This document shows positions 49,201-53,299 of a DNA stretch of 64,000 bases, in pieces. The first letter of the stretch is position 1. Each line of letters starts with the position of its first letter. Below the pieces are notes generated by a model. The model searched no databases, was not told the origin of the DNA, and saw only the letters and a list, made by a program, of their open reading frames with translations. Both the position numbers and the translations under genes were made by a program. This DNA is from Gnetum montanum (taxonomy: Eukaryota > Streptophyta > Gnetopsida > Gnetales > Gnetaceae), in NCBI GenBank assembly GCA_015680685.1, contig MNCI01002197.1:211939-275938 (forward strand), read 5' to 3'.

Positions 49201-52200
49201 CACACGACTAGAGCTCGTGGCAATGGTTGGAGGAAGGGCGGTGCCCATACGTTACTTTGGAAATAAATTGTGAGACCACATGGGCGACGCTTCGACGACA
49301 CATTCGCTGGACTTCTGGGTGTTTCCATCCAGATAGGTGTGGGTTGACTGAGGAGCGGGTTTGGAGAGAGGCGGCTCTTCAAGATTTCCAACAGGCCATA
49401 GGTTTTGTGGATTCTGAATTGCACAGGAACATGCTTGATATTTTGCATGCCTTGGAAAGGCTGAACTATTAATGTTATACCCTACCTATGCATATGTAAT
49501 GGCTCTTGTGGAGCCCATGTCTCGTTCTGTTGGATTGCTGGGCTGGTTTACTACTTGGTTTGTTTTCTCTGTTTTGTTAAGTCCAATCTAGGATTGCATT
49601 TCAGTGCAATTCTTTTTTTCCTTTTTTTGGGACATGTCTGTCCATGTGGGGGAGGGGAGGGGGTGATGCTTAGACCCCTAAGTTTGTTTTTGTAGAGGGC
49701 TTCTTTGTCGGTGCTTTGTGATGCAGGTTTGGAATGGTTGCACTGTGTTTGCGGGGTTCCTTGTGATGTTGCGGTCAGGGAGTTTTCTTCCCCGGGTGCA
49801 GGATCCATCCTGCCTGTTTTCTGTTGTAAATCATTTGTATAGCTTTCGTTTCAGTAATATCATTTCCCGAACATTATCTCAAAAAAAAAAAAAAAAAGAT
49901 CCAAGAAGCTCTCAGTGGATGCAAGCAAAAATTAAGTTTCAGTTTCGTAGTATTTGGAAACATGCTAGAGCTTGATAGTAGTAGAATGTCTTTCAACTTC
50001 CTGTGTCATCAACAACAGAAGGGTTAGATCTTAGGTCCTGTGCATTGGGATCTTCCAGTGCTACAACTGAAAAGGATGCAGGGGAAATCCTCTTACTAAG
50101 AAGGGTAGAGCTTATGCCCGTAAATTGAGGTCACCTTTGGGCTTTTATCACAAAAGCTTTATGTGGAGAAGTAATATGCATGCCTGAATCGTTGCTAAAT
50201 GAAAGAATTTTGGACAAACTTTTACCATTCCTTCCTGTACACCAAACTTCTCAAGCCTAGCATGCTCTTAACACTCTCTTCTCTCCGTTTGGCTTGATGA
50301 TGCACCTCATCTAGTGGTTTGGTAATCCTTGCTGCTACCACTTCTCGCTGAGCACCTGTCACAAGTCTGATGATCCTTCAGCTTTTGAGAATTTTTCATA
50401 ATTGCATCCTCTTAATGGTAGATCCAATATTTCTAGTTTGAGGCACACGTATCTAAATCTTCATCATCTGTATCCATTTTGCAATGGCAATATAAGTACA
50501 ATGGGTTGTTCCTTCATAACACTTCAAGAATTTCTAATGCATTATTCATTTGGAGAGGGTTAAACAAATTTAACCTCGGTTAACAGAGCATTGTGCGCTT
50601 GAATCGACTGGTAGAACTGGGAAGGGGAAAATCATACTATAAAGATAGCCTGTTTCACAACACATCAACATGAGCTCTATATCTCTTAAGAAATAAAGGT
50701 GAGCAGTGATTGCATTGTTGTTCTATATCATTTTGAATGGGTGCCTTAAGGCAGGATTTGAATAAGGGATTTTAGAGGAATGAATTTCATGAACATCTGT
50801 CCTTGCTGCAATTAGGAGAGTGAAAGAAGAAATTATATTTTTCTGCATTTTCAAATCAGAGTAGATTTGGGAGCGAGTCAAATTGGTTTTGGCTTTGTTT
50901 TGTTGTTTTTTGTTTTGGTTTTTCATTCTTTGGAAAAAACTTGGTTTTGCTTGAAACTGTAGTGGATTTAGCCAGCTAATGGGACTAAGATGGTAGTGAT
51001 AAACTTGAAAAGGTTGGCTACAATTTTTGGGGAGAGTCTTAACATGGAAACCGTAGGTTACAGGTTCAATTGTAATAGGCACTGTTGAGTTATAGATAAA
51101 TTCTATGAAAGGAATTCTGAAACTGATAGGGTCTGACAGATTCAAGGTGGTCTTAGTGGACATGCTTAAGTGCATTCAGTTTTAGTTTCATTATTGCAGA
51201 GTATTTTGGACAAAGTATGGAGGGAGCTTAATGGTAGGATTTTTTAGTTGAAAATTGAAACTGCATTATCAGTGTGGCTTGTAATTCTACAATAATGGAA
51301 TGATTCAGTGAAGATCAGAAAAGATTTCAGGTAGATGAATAATGTTGCTTAGTGCATATTCTGCTAGGACTTTTATTTAAATTTTGTGATGTACTGTTAA
51401 ATGTTAACATAGTTGATCACCATAAACATTTGCTTGTGTCAGTAATCTTTTACTGTCATTGTAATAATTAATATCTTGAACTGAAAATTTACATTTGGTT
51501 ATTGCTATCTGGGTATTTAATCATGTAACTTATCTCTGTTTACTATTTTTCTGAGTGTTTTTGCTGGAGCATGTGCGGAGTAGAATGGATTGAAAACTGA
51601 TACGTAGAGCATGCCTGAAAATGCAACCCATGTTTCTCTAGAAATTGTTGTACAAAATGAGGGTATGGAATGCACTGGAAGGACTTCAATTATATAACTA
51701 CAATGTAACCACACATAACTGACTGTAAAACACACGTCCAAAACAGCATTACATCACCCAACAATCATGGTTTTTAGCCAACAAGGATTACACGTCCAAA
51801 AATTTATTTATTAGAAGTTTTTATTTTTCATTTTTCAAAACAAGGATTTCATGGAAAACGTTTTTATTCCTCGAGACATTATCTATTGGACAGAATAAGC
51901 TTTACTAATGTAGTCTCTGTGTTGGTATACACCATTAAGGCTGAAAACAAACTCTACATTGTTGGGTTGATGGTTGGGATTTATCATCATCTTGGTGCCT
52001 TTATATCATCTATGATGGGTAGATCATTGGGTTGATGGTTGAGACTCTCATCATCATCAACTTGGTAGCTTTATGGTCGGGACTTTCGTCATCATCAACA
52101 TCTTGGTGTTCACTGACTGTCTACCGGAGGCCAGAGTTACCGAGCATATATTTTTACAGTGTCCCTTGTCTCAGCATACTCCTTGTCATTGAACCTGGGA

Positions 52201-52586
52201 CTTATAAAGCACAAACCATATACTCTAACCAAGTAAGCAATGCCTTAGCAACAATGGTTAGGACTTTTCACTATGATAAATCTATCACAGAGCTTGTGAC
52301 GAGAGCAAAGTCATTTGTTATCCAAAAAGCAGAGTAACCATTTTTATAACTCAAAAAAATAGCAACGCACTATTTCAAACTTCAAAGTGAATGAAGAGAA
52401 TCGTTACTATTCAGTTTTTTTACCTTGATAAATTTTGTCTTTCTCCATTTACATTGATTGTACCTTTTAAGCTGTTTGATGATTCTGCTTCATTTTTTGT
52501 TCCAGCTACTCGGGACTATTGAACATTGCATTCAAGTAGCAGACAAAATAACAGTTTTTTCTTCTAAAGTGGGTGTTAACTCATGA
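5229..52586 (+). CDS. ZNRD2: ZNRD2/SSSCA1-family zinc-ribbon protein, 5 exons, 252 aa
   Basis: The coding sequence is the join of 5229-5410, 27828-28203, 28314-28382, 28586-28636 and 52506-52586. All introns are GT-AG and all four junctions keep phase. The protein has a helical [15 protein letters not shown] segment (residues 36-50), a zinc ribbon with Cys50-x2-Cys53 and Cys67-x2-Cys70 (CPQC and CVSC), a Ser/Asn-rich linker (about 75-185) and a helical C-terminus (about 190-240). This order matches the p27 autoantigen family (ZNRD2, formerly SSSCA1), a small conserved eukaryotic protein whose biochemical role is poorly defined. The ATG at 5229 has a good context (GGCATGG); an in-frame ATG at 5046 would add 61 residues. 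Introns are 22,417, 110, 203 and 23,869 bp. It is the only gene here without stops or frameshifts. A plant paralog or recent pseudogene cannot be excluded without transcripts. Confidence 0.82.
5411..6370 (+). other. Start of intron 1; SINE-like piece inside
   Basis: Non-coding intron sequence. A tRNA-like fragment at about 5933-6050 has two box A-like phrases (CTCAAGTGGTTAGGGC and CCCTAGTGGTTAAAGC) and a box B-like CATGAATTCAACTG. Nothing else was recognised. Confidence 0.4.
6370..6960 (+). repeat. Unclassified interspersed repeat, copy A
   Basis: Shares ordered blocks with 53330-53960: GAATTATTATTTTGGCT, CAACTACT..TTGGACTTTG, AAATAATTAT..TCATAAA, and TTGGCCAAATAATAGATA followed by TAGCTAAACTAGT. 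A local duplication of about 50 bp (6448-6490 and 6491-6537) shares AATCTCTTGGTCATGGTC-like text. No coding capacity or terminal repeats were identified. Confidence 0.55.
6960..8050 (-). pseudogene. RTE-type LINE relic, reverse transcriptase C-terminal half
   Basis: Minus-strand translation gives, in order, MYDAATT (about 7980), [19 protein letters not shown] (about 7910-7860), an [13 protein letters not shown] box at about 7820-7790 where FADD is expected, [17 protein letters not shown] (about 7730-7680), ILYGTKC (about 7390) and the hallmark LRWFGHVL near 7190. These are the motif order and wording of plant RTE elements. FADD has become FAND and frameshifts are present, so it is dead. A short internal duplication at about 7498-7600 repeats a (F/L)VQVDVEINN-like segment. 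Confidence 0.75.
8051..8690. other. Intron 1 sequence, nothing recognised
   Basis: No coding or terminal-repeat signal was seen. Short open frames on the minus strand (8134-8322) have no recognisable content. Confidence 0.4.
8754..9051 (+). repeat. Tandem duplication, period about 178 bp
   Basis: Units beginning TTTGGATCTATGCTCCT at 8754 and 8932 align over about 120 bp, through AGATCTCTTAGATC and GTTTGAGATTAAATC. The region is unusually rich in AGATCT-type palindromes. Confidence 0.7.
9060..9640. other. Intron 1 sequence, nothing recognised
   Basis: AT-rich sequence between a tandem duplication and a decayed coding relic. No feature could be supported. Confidence 0.35.
9640..11340 (+). pseudogene. 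Decayed coding relic with charged coiled-coil tail, unknown
   Basis: Plus-strand frames read as protein-like but are broken: an 84-codon piece (9660-9911, containing [12 protein letters not shown]), then Glu/Lys-rich coiled-coil text (about 10390-10570 and 10970-11170, for example [16 protein letters not shown]) ending at [18 protein letters not shown]-stop near 11338. The heptad-like charge pattern suggests a long coiled coil. No reverse transcriptase, zinc knuckle or terminal repeat was seen. It could be a retroelement gag, another LINE ORF1 or a host pseudogene; I do not recognise it. Confidence 0.4.
11508..12405. mobile_element. Solo LTR of the gypsy family also found at 35.6-42.2 kb
   Basis: The left end TGGTGAGGCGGC..TTGGAATCCACAATCCAA matches the LTR start TGATGAGGAGCTCCCTTGG at 35627 and 41392. 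The right end GATGGCCTCATCA matches GATGTCCTCATCA at 36368. No primer site or polypurine tract flanks it. Five-base flanks GTTTG (11503-11507) and ATTTG (12406-12410) are a near-matching target duplication, as expected for a solo LTR. The 898-bp unit holds many TTGCA(A/G) words instead of the GATGTCTTG words of its relatives. Confidence 0.7.
12301..12380 (+). repeat. Perfect 40-bp tandem duplication
   Basis: 12301-12340 is repeated exactly at 12341-12380 (starting CCTACTACTCCTAGGATAG). It lies near the end of the solo LTR. Perfect identity in otherwise decayed sequence implies a recent event or an assembly artefact. Confidence 0.95.
12411..13083 (+). other. Probable 3' internal end of a copia element
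   Basis: The stretch precedes the plus-strand LTR at 13084 and ends with a purine-rich tract GATTGAAGGGGAG, a typical polypurine primer just before TGTTG. No coding motif was securely read. Apart from the tandem duplication, nothing else was recognised. Confidence 0.45.
12607..12942 (+). repeat. Tandem duplication, period 168 bp
   Basis: 12607-12774 and 12775-12942 align without gaps and with few differences (sharing AGTAGCTACTG and ACAAGTAGTTGGGATGTAAA). Confidence 0.85.
13084..13718 (+). mobile_element. Ty1/copia-type 3' LTR
   Basis: Begins TGTTGAACAATACC directly after the polypurine tract GATTGAAGGGGAG and ends TATTGGAACA. A TATA box (ATGTATATAAACTAG) sits at about 13575-13589. It appears inserted within the minus-strand copia relic that resumes at about 13740, giving a nested arrangement. 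Boundaries are by eye. Confidence 0.6.
13740..14760 (-). pseudogene. Ty1/copia gag-protease relic
   Basis: Minus-strand reading gives a copia Gag segment ([18 protein letters not shown] and [10 protein letters not shown], about 14430-14300), a damaged zinc knuckle (CKKRGHI) and an aspartic protease active site in [12 protein letters not shown] (about 13895-13860). Stops and frameshifts are present and everything downstream of the protease is missing, being cut off near the neighbouring LTR. An internal duplication (14424-14512 and 14513-14613, period 89) has repeated part of gag. Confidence 0.75.
15019..15824 (-). mobile_element. Ty1/copia 5' LTR of the gag relic
   Basis: On the minus strand it starts TGTTAGGACATGTTTGG (at 15824) and ends TTATCTAACA (at 15019), with matching TGTTAG/CTAACA ends. 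It is followed by AATAGGGATCAAAGC, a decayed likeness of the initiator-Met primer site. A 50-bp tandem duplication lies inside at 15614-15713. Confidence 0.6.
15825..16217. other. Intron 1 sequence, nothing recognised
   Basis: AT-rich sequence between the copia LTR and the poly-T end of L1 copy 1. No feature was seen. Confidence 0.4.
16467..16482. repeat. Homopolymer G16 (C16 in the L1 sense)
   Basis: A run of 16 G on plus in the L1 3' UTR just after the J-domain stop. Smaller G runs lie at about 16417-16426 and 16438-16444. Copy 5 has C29 at the same place (43245-43273). Confidence 0.9.
16516..17250 (-). pseudogene. L1 copy 1 coiled coil plus J-domain-like end (HPN)
   Basis: A charged Arg/Glu/Gln-rich helix (about 17250-16830, e.g. 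[18 protein letters not shown]) leads into [18 protein letters not shown] and [20 protein letters not shown] (HPN at 16678-16670), then a helix-III-like [20 protein letters not shown] after frame repair by comparison. The layout equals helix I, helix II, HPD loop and helix III of DnaJ domains. The Asp needed for Hsp70 stimulation is Asn here, so this copy would be inactive even without its stops. Confidence 0.7.
17250..18059 (-). pseudogene. L1 copy 1 extension: conserved segment after zf-RVT
   Basis: After zf-RVT the ORF2 frame continues with one TAG into [19 protein letters not shown] (about 17920-17870) and an open run to 17509 containing [17 protein letters not shown] and [19 protein letters not shown]. 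Homologous text is found in copies 3 and 4 (MGVTPTFE in copy 4, GITPTYE in copy 3, followed in both by KLQG.HFAFL). No known domain was recognised with confidence; the VTEALIA..LG..GE pattern is only loosely like plant transposon-associated domains. It may be a C-terminal extension of ORF2 or a third ORF starting at the conserved Met. Confidence 0.7.
18060..21007 (-). pseudogene. L1 copy 1 ORF2: endonuclease, RT, zf-RVT
   Basis: Starts at ATG 21007 (MKIFSWN). The endonuclease includes a [20 protein letters not shown] segment (about 20650-20580) and [20 protein letters not shown]. The RT includes [20 protein letters not shown] (about 19700), [35 protein letters not shown] and an intact YADD in [10 protein letters not shown] (about 19010-18980). 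The zf-RVT domain is at about 18290-18060, with a frameshift in its cysteine region. The best-preserved RT catalytic box of the family here is in this copy. Nicks and copies target-primed DNA in functional L1s; this copy is broken by several stops. Confidence 0.85.
21004..22469 (-). pseudogene. L1 copy 1 ORF1 (DUF4283-type RNA-binding protein)
   Basis: ORF1 begins at 22469 with four tandem copies of an 8-residue unit (QEHTGAET) and continues in frame, through one stop (TAG after SDGSEQ), into a DUF4283-like domain at 22214-21702 ([49 protein letters not shown]). The 3' part contains the N run and frame breaks. Its inferred stop TGA overlaps the ORF2 ATG in ATGA at 21007-21004. In plant L1 elements ORF1 packages the RNA into an RNP; that role is inferred from family. 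Confidence 0.75.
22373..22468 (-). repeat. 24-bp tandem repeat in ORF1 N-terminus
   Basis: Four consecutive 24-bp units (on plus, TGCTCCTGTGTCTCCGCTCC-type) encode repeated [16 protein letters not shown]. The number is a multiple of three bases, so the frame is kept. The other L1 copies here do not show the array. Confidence 0.9.
22491..23017. other. Intron 1 spacer between two L1 copies
   Basis: AT-rich sequence with no recognised feature; it separates the 5' end of copy 1 from the 3' end of copy 4. Confidence 0.4.
23237..24060 (-). pseudogene. L1 copy 4 coiled coil plus J-domain-like end (HPD)
   Basis: A Glu/Lys/Gln-rich coiled coil (about 24040-23660, e.g. [19 protein letters not shown]) precedes [38 protein letters not shown] (HPD at 23524-23516) and HEEKYKEF[12 protein letters not shown]. 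This copy is the most J-domain-like: helix II is basic, HPDK is intact, and the EEKYKEF..A helix III matches the family pattern. Three stops (two in the coil, one in helix III) show it is not functional. Confidence 0.75.
24290..24999 (-). pseudogene. L1 copy 4 extension segment after zf-RVT
   Basis: Reads [14 protein letters not shown] at about 24770-24735, aligned with [11 protein letters not shown] of copy 1, then a [12 protein letters not shown] segment and [18 protein letters not shown], matching the copy 1 run to 17509. The frame before MGV is the same as zf-RVT with one stop between, as in copy 1. Confidence 0.65.
25000..27670 (-). pseudogene. L1 copy 4 ORF2: endonuclease, RT, zf-RVT
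   Basis: Endonuclease remnant at 27620-27318 ([32 protein letters not shown]). RT remnants at 26470-26210 ([58 protein letters not shown]) and 26100-25840 ([20 protein letters not shown]). The catalytic box reads HYANDMILV (YADD to YAND). A zf-RVT remnant lies at about 25190-25000. Confidence 0.8.
27828..28203 (+). CDS. ZNRD2: Exon 2 of the ZNRD2-like gene
   Basis: Acceptor TTATGCAG, then GGAAAAAAGG; the exon encodes residues 61-186, starting [20 protein letters not shown] (second half of the zinc ribbon) and continuing into a Ser/Asn/His-rich linker. Donor TCTGTAAGA at 28204. The open frame runs on to 28296, but the donor keeps phase with exon 3. Confidence 0.85.
28314..28382 (+). CDS. ZNRD2: Exon 3 of the ZNRD2-like gene
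   Basis: Acceptor TTTTTTACAG; 23 codons ([20 protein letters not shown], then KIE) in phase 0; donor GTAAAT. This is the first C-terminal helix of the family. Confidence 0.8.
28586..28636 (+). CDS. ZNRD2: Exon 4 of the ZNRD2-like gene
   Basis: Acceptor TCAATTGACAG; 17 codons, [17 protein letters not shown], phase 0; donor CAG|GTTCTG, which is a weak but acceptable GT donor. It opens a 23.9-kb intron. Confidence 0.75.
28637..29470. other. Start of intron 4, nothing recognised
   Basis: AT-rich intron sequence up to the first L1-like base near 29480; no coding or repeat signal was supported. Confidence 0.4.
29590..30920 (+). pseudogene. L1 copy 2 ORF1 with CCHC zinc knuckle
   Basis: The DUF4283-like region runs at 29790-30320 ([40 protein letters not shown]). 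A CCHC knuckle [14 protein letters not shown] follows at about 30339-30380, then a Pro/Thr-rich stretch (30490-30660) and WVNVVRGS near 30700. ORF1 in frame ends at the TGA inside ATGA 30917-30920, with an earlier TAA at about 30891. The knuckle supports nucleic-acid binding. Confidence 0.75.
30917..33875 (+). pseudogene. L1 copy 2 ORF2: endonuclease, RT, zf-RVT
   Basis: ATG 30917 begins [27 protein letters not shown] near 31012 and GGLAIL near 31108 are endonuclease motifs, and the GDFNQ motif reads EDFNQ near 31300. The RT follows: [20 protein letters not shown] (32250-32310), [35 protein letters not shown], and [10 protein letters not shown] near 32920 (YADD to DADD). zf-RVT is at 33640-33840 ([38 protein letters not shown]). 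Stops and frameshifts occur throughout. Confidence 0.85.
33876..35621. other. Intron 4 spacer; possible eroded LTR-element edge
   Basis: No coding signal was supported. Two imperfect units near 34655 and 34740 share CATAGGNNATGTGGGTCAAG-type text. Near 35100-35240 the word AGACATCTT/AGATGTCT recurs as in the U3 of the neighbouring gypsy LTRs, and CTCTAATACAAA near 35534 resembles the complement of an initiator-Met primer site. It may be the leader of another gypsy copy. Confidence 0.3.
35627..36368 (-). repeat. 3' LTR of the gypsy element (742 bp)
   Basis: Pairs with 41392-42245. It contains repeated GATGTCTTG-type words at about 35965-36125. The purine-rich tract AAGGATGGGAAAGA (minus 36382-36369) lies immediately upstream on the sense strand and serves as the plus-strand primer. 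Confidence 0.9.
36395..36545 (-). pseudogene. Chromodomain-like tail of the gypsy integrase
   Basis: After the GPF region and a Lys/Arg linker the frame reads [20 protein letters not shown], in the pattern of retrotransposon chromodomains (EYLVKW..ATW). Together with the initiator-Met primer site this places the element among chromoviruses. A full three-residue aromatic cage is not evident. Confidence 0.6.
36500..37710 (-). pseudogene. Gypsy integrase
   Basis: The HHCC zinc-binding part is at 37703-37500 (H..H in [20 protein letters not shown] in CYICQNF), and the DDE core follows ([14 protein letters not shown], about 37400; [20 protein letters not shown], 37210-37150). The C-terminal GPF region is at 36820-36600 ([20 protein letters not shown]). 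Integrase inserts the cDNA. Stops near 37360-37220 break the core. Confidence 0.85.
37810..38400 (-). pseudogene. Gypsy RNase H
   Basis: [19 protein letters not shown] (38395-38340) and [16 protein letters not shown] are the RT-RNase H connection. [20 protein letters not shown] and [15 protein letters not shown], followed by SNVVADALS (37860), form the RNase H body. The domain is frameshifted near 38200 and 38090. Confidence 0.8.
38500..39320 (-). pseudogene. Gypsy reverse transcriptase
   Basis: [19 protein letters not shown] (about 39160-39110) is the entry of Ty3 RT. The open run 39028-38546 carries [60 protein letters not shown] and [20 protein letters not shown]. The catalytic box is FFDD in place of YxDD-type YFDD, with both Asp kept. 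Frameshifts flank it. Confidence 0.85.
39660..39870 (-). pseudogene. Gypsy aspartic protease remnant
   Basis: An open piece at 39861-39664 ends HILIDGGA, where a retroviral-type protease has D-S/T-G; the middle residue has become Gly. Upstream text ([10 protein letters not shown]) fits the region preceding the active site. Confidence 0.6.
39890..41010 (-). pseudogene. Gypsy gag with zinc knuckle
   Basis: Starts [20 protein letters not shown] (41007), runs through an acidic segment ([15 protein letters not shown]), a capsid-like part around 40650-40200 with stops, a Lys-rich stretch (40170-39970) and a CCHC-type knuckle [10 protein letters not shown] (about 39945-39915). Gag forms the particle and binds the RNA. 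Frame breaks at several positions. Confidence 0.8.
41392..42245 (-). repeat. 5' LTR of the gypsy element (854 bp)
   Basis: Pairs with 35627-36368. Followed on the sense strand by the primer site TGGTATCAGAG (minus 41388-41378), complementary to initiator Met tRNA. About 110 extra bases relative to the 3' LTR lie in the segments around 41680-41720 and 41830-41970. Confidence 0.9.
42251..42720. other. Intron 4 spacer, nothing recognised
   Basis: AT-rich host-like sequence between the gypsy element and L1 copy 5. Confidence 0.4.
42736..43488 (+). mobile_element. L1-type LINE, copy 5, 5'-truncated, perfect TSD
   Basis: Flanked by an exact 15-bp duplication AAGATAAAGTACCAA at 42721-42735 and 43487-43501 (the first two bases of the right copy merge with the poly-A). 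It keeps only the coiled coil, J-like domain, 3' UTR and poly-A (43473-43488). The long coding run and perfect duplication make it the youngest L1 copy here. The 3' UTR holds C29 (43245-43273). Confidence 0.95.
42740..43213 (+). pseudogene. L1 copy 5 coiled coil plus J-domain-like end (HPD)
   Basis: 157 codons with a single internal TAG (42864) before the TAG at 43211. Coiled coil ([20 protein letters not shown]), then [38 protein letters not shown] (HPD at 43040-43048) and [20 protein letters not shown] ending PTNP-stop. Because it is 5'-truncated it cannot be expressed as the full protein, but it preserves the most intact ancestral sequence of this end. Confidence 0.85.
43502..43922 (+). 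other. Spacer with SINE-like fragment
   Basis: At 43826-43915 a tRNA-like piece has box A-like CAGCTTAGTGGTTAAAGC, box B-like GGATCCGTTCC and the tail CACTAAGTTATAAATT shared with 3650-3790 and 51030-51110. The rest shows nothing. Confidence 0.45.
44020..45077 (+). pseudogene. L1 copy 3 ORF1
   Basis: DUF4283-like domain at 44081-44560 ([58 protein letters not shown]), zinc knuckle [14 protein letters not shown] near 44620-44662, and the terminal EWVNVV motif near 44857. The stop TGA lies in ATGA at 45074-45077, overlapping ORF2. Confidence 0.75.
45074..48100 (+). pseudogene. L1 copy 3 ORF2: endonuclease, RT, zf-RVT
   Basis: [10 protein letters not shown] at 45074; [32 protein letters not shown] (45445-45495); [20 protein letters not shown]. 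The RT has [17 protein letters not shown] (46440-46490), [19 protein letters not shown] and HYANDTML (47068; YADD to YAND). The palm C-terminal side lies in the N gap. zf-RVT at 47800-48000 ([40 protein letters not shown]) is well kept. Confidence 0.85.
48100..48740 (+). pseudogene. L1 copy 3 extension segment after zf-RVT
   Basis: Contains [18 protein letters not shown] (about 48128-48180; the start Met of the other copies is absent), [20 protein letters not shown] (48380-48440) and [20 protein letters not shown] with [12 protein letters not shown] (48560-48650). It aligns with copy 1 over its whole length. One frameshift separates it from zf-RVT. Confidence 0.7.
48755..49472 (+). pseudogene. 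L1 copy 3 coiled coil plus J-domain-like end (HPD)
   Basis: The coiled coil runs 48880-49200 ([39 protein letters not shown]). The terminal domain has [37 protein letters not shown] (HPD at 49326-49334) and [20 protein letters not shown], ending ALERLNY-stop at 49470-49472. The final 80 codons (49227-49472) are open, with helix I, basic helix II, HPD loop and helix III all recognisable. Confidence 0.8.
49845..49896 (+). other. Conserved L1 3' terminus and poly-A
   Basis: AATATCATTTCCCGAACAT, then TATCTC and A16. Copies 5 (AATATAATCCTGACTACTTT, then CTC and A) and 1 (AATACAATCCTGAACATTCT, then CTC and A) have the same arrangement. Confidence 0.8.
49912..52505. other. 3' part of intron 4
   Basis: Mostly unremarkable AT-rich sequence. 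A SINE-like tail lies at 51030-51110 (AACCGTAGGTTACAGGTTCA, then GGCACTGTTGAGTTATAG). Imperfect repeats of GGGTTGATGGTTG..CATCATC..CTTGGT occur at 51960-52110. A minus-strand tRNA-like fragment at 52185-52245 has box A-like CTTACTTGGTTAGAGTATA and box B-like CAGGTTCAATG. No exon was seen. Confidence 0.45.
52506..52586 (+). CDS. ZNRD2: Exon 5 (terminal) of the ZNRD2-like gene
   Basis: Acceptor TTTTTTGTTCCAG; 26 codons ([20 protein letters not shown], then KVGVNS) and TGA at 52584. The join LES-INQ to [13 protein letters not shown] resembles the C-terminal helix of animal ZNRD2, which supports direct splicing from exon 4. Confidence 0.75.
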   Translation, partial: LLGTIEHCIQVADKITVFSSKVGVNS

Positions 52587-53290
52587 TCTTTGCATTCTTC
52601 TTACTTTGAATCTTGTATGAGGCAAGTGATACAAAGGACAAATTATAGGATCTTCAATGGTTAGATTTATTTTGGCAGCTGTGATGTTGAGATAAATTTG
52701 ACACACAACAATAATTGGGCTTTCATGCATATAGCCGTGTAACTTGGCAGTTGTTTCATGTGGGTGTTTTTATTATCAAAACAGTTATAAGCTTTTTCCC
52801 ACTATTCTATTTTAATTTAATCCGTCAAATCACTTTTATTGTTAGATATTTTAATTTAAATATGGTAAGGCATCTAACTTTCTGTTAATGTGTTATTTGT
52901 AAATATGGTCAGAAGTTGCGATTGTAATAAATTATTGCCGAGTATTAATTAAGATATACGCTTACGCTTGGCTTGTGAATCGTGACTATGAAAACCAAGT
53001 TGAAAATGAACTATGGATCTTTATAGCCTGCGATACGTTGCAGATTTGGTTTTTAATATCGTCATTCTATGTAATAGTAGATCTATCTTTTAGGATGTTG
53101 CCGAAAAGATAATTTGTGTTAAAGTTTGTAAGGTACATGGAATTCATAATGTTGGGTGCGTTTAGAGTGCATTTGATGCCTTAATTTTCTTGGGGTTTAA
53201 CTTTCCATTAGGGGTAAAATTGTGTACATAGTTAATATGAAAAATACAAAACGTTGAAATAATCACAACTATATCACTTAATTCTTAACC
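52587..53290 (+). promoter_or_regulatory. Putative 3' UTR with AATAAA signal
   Basis: AT-rich sequence after the stop. A canonical AATAAA lies at 52926-52931. The true cleavage site is unknown. Nothing else was recognised. Confidence 0.4.
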
Positions 53291-53299
53291 TTGAGTTAT

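Larger units (their letters stand above)
43938..49896 (+). mobile_element. L1-type LINE, copy 3, nearly full length, with TSD
   Basis: Flanks AGATCTAAGAAGCTC (43923-43937) and AGATCCAAGAAGCTC (49897-49911) match at 14 of 15 bases. The element ends in poly-A (49881-49896). It starts within ORF1 shortly before the DUF4283-like part, so it is slightly 5'-truncated. It has the complete order ORF1, endonuclease, RT, zf-RVT, extension, coiled coil, J-like domain, interrupted by a 183-base N gap at 47239-47421 and many point stops. One N at 43997. Confidence 0.93.

Noticed and set aside
51960-52110. Possible CRISPR-like repeats
   Set aside because: The units are imperfect, adjacent without spacers, and in a plant intron; simple tandem duplication explains them.
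52185-52245. Functional tRNA gene
   Set aside because: Box A and B likenesses are present, but no complete acceptor and anticodon stems can be folded by eye; a SINE relic is likelier.
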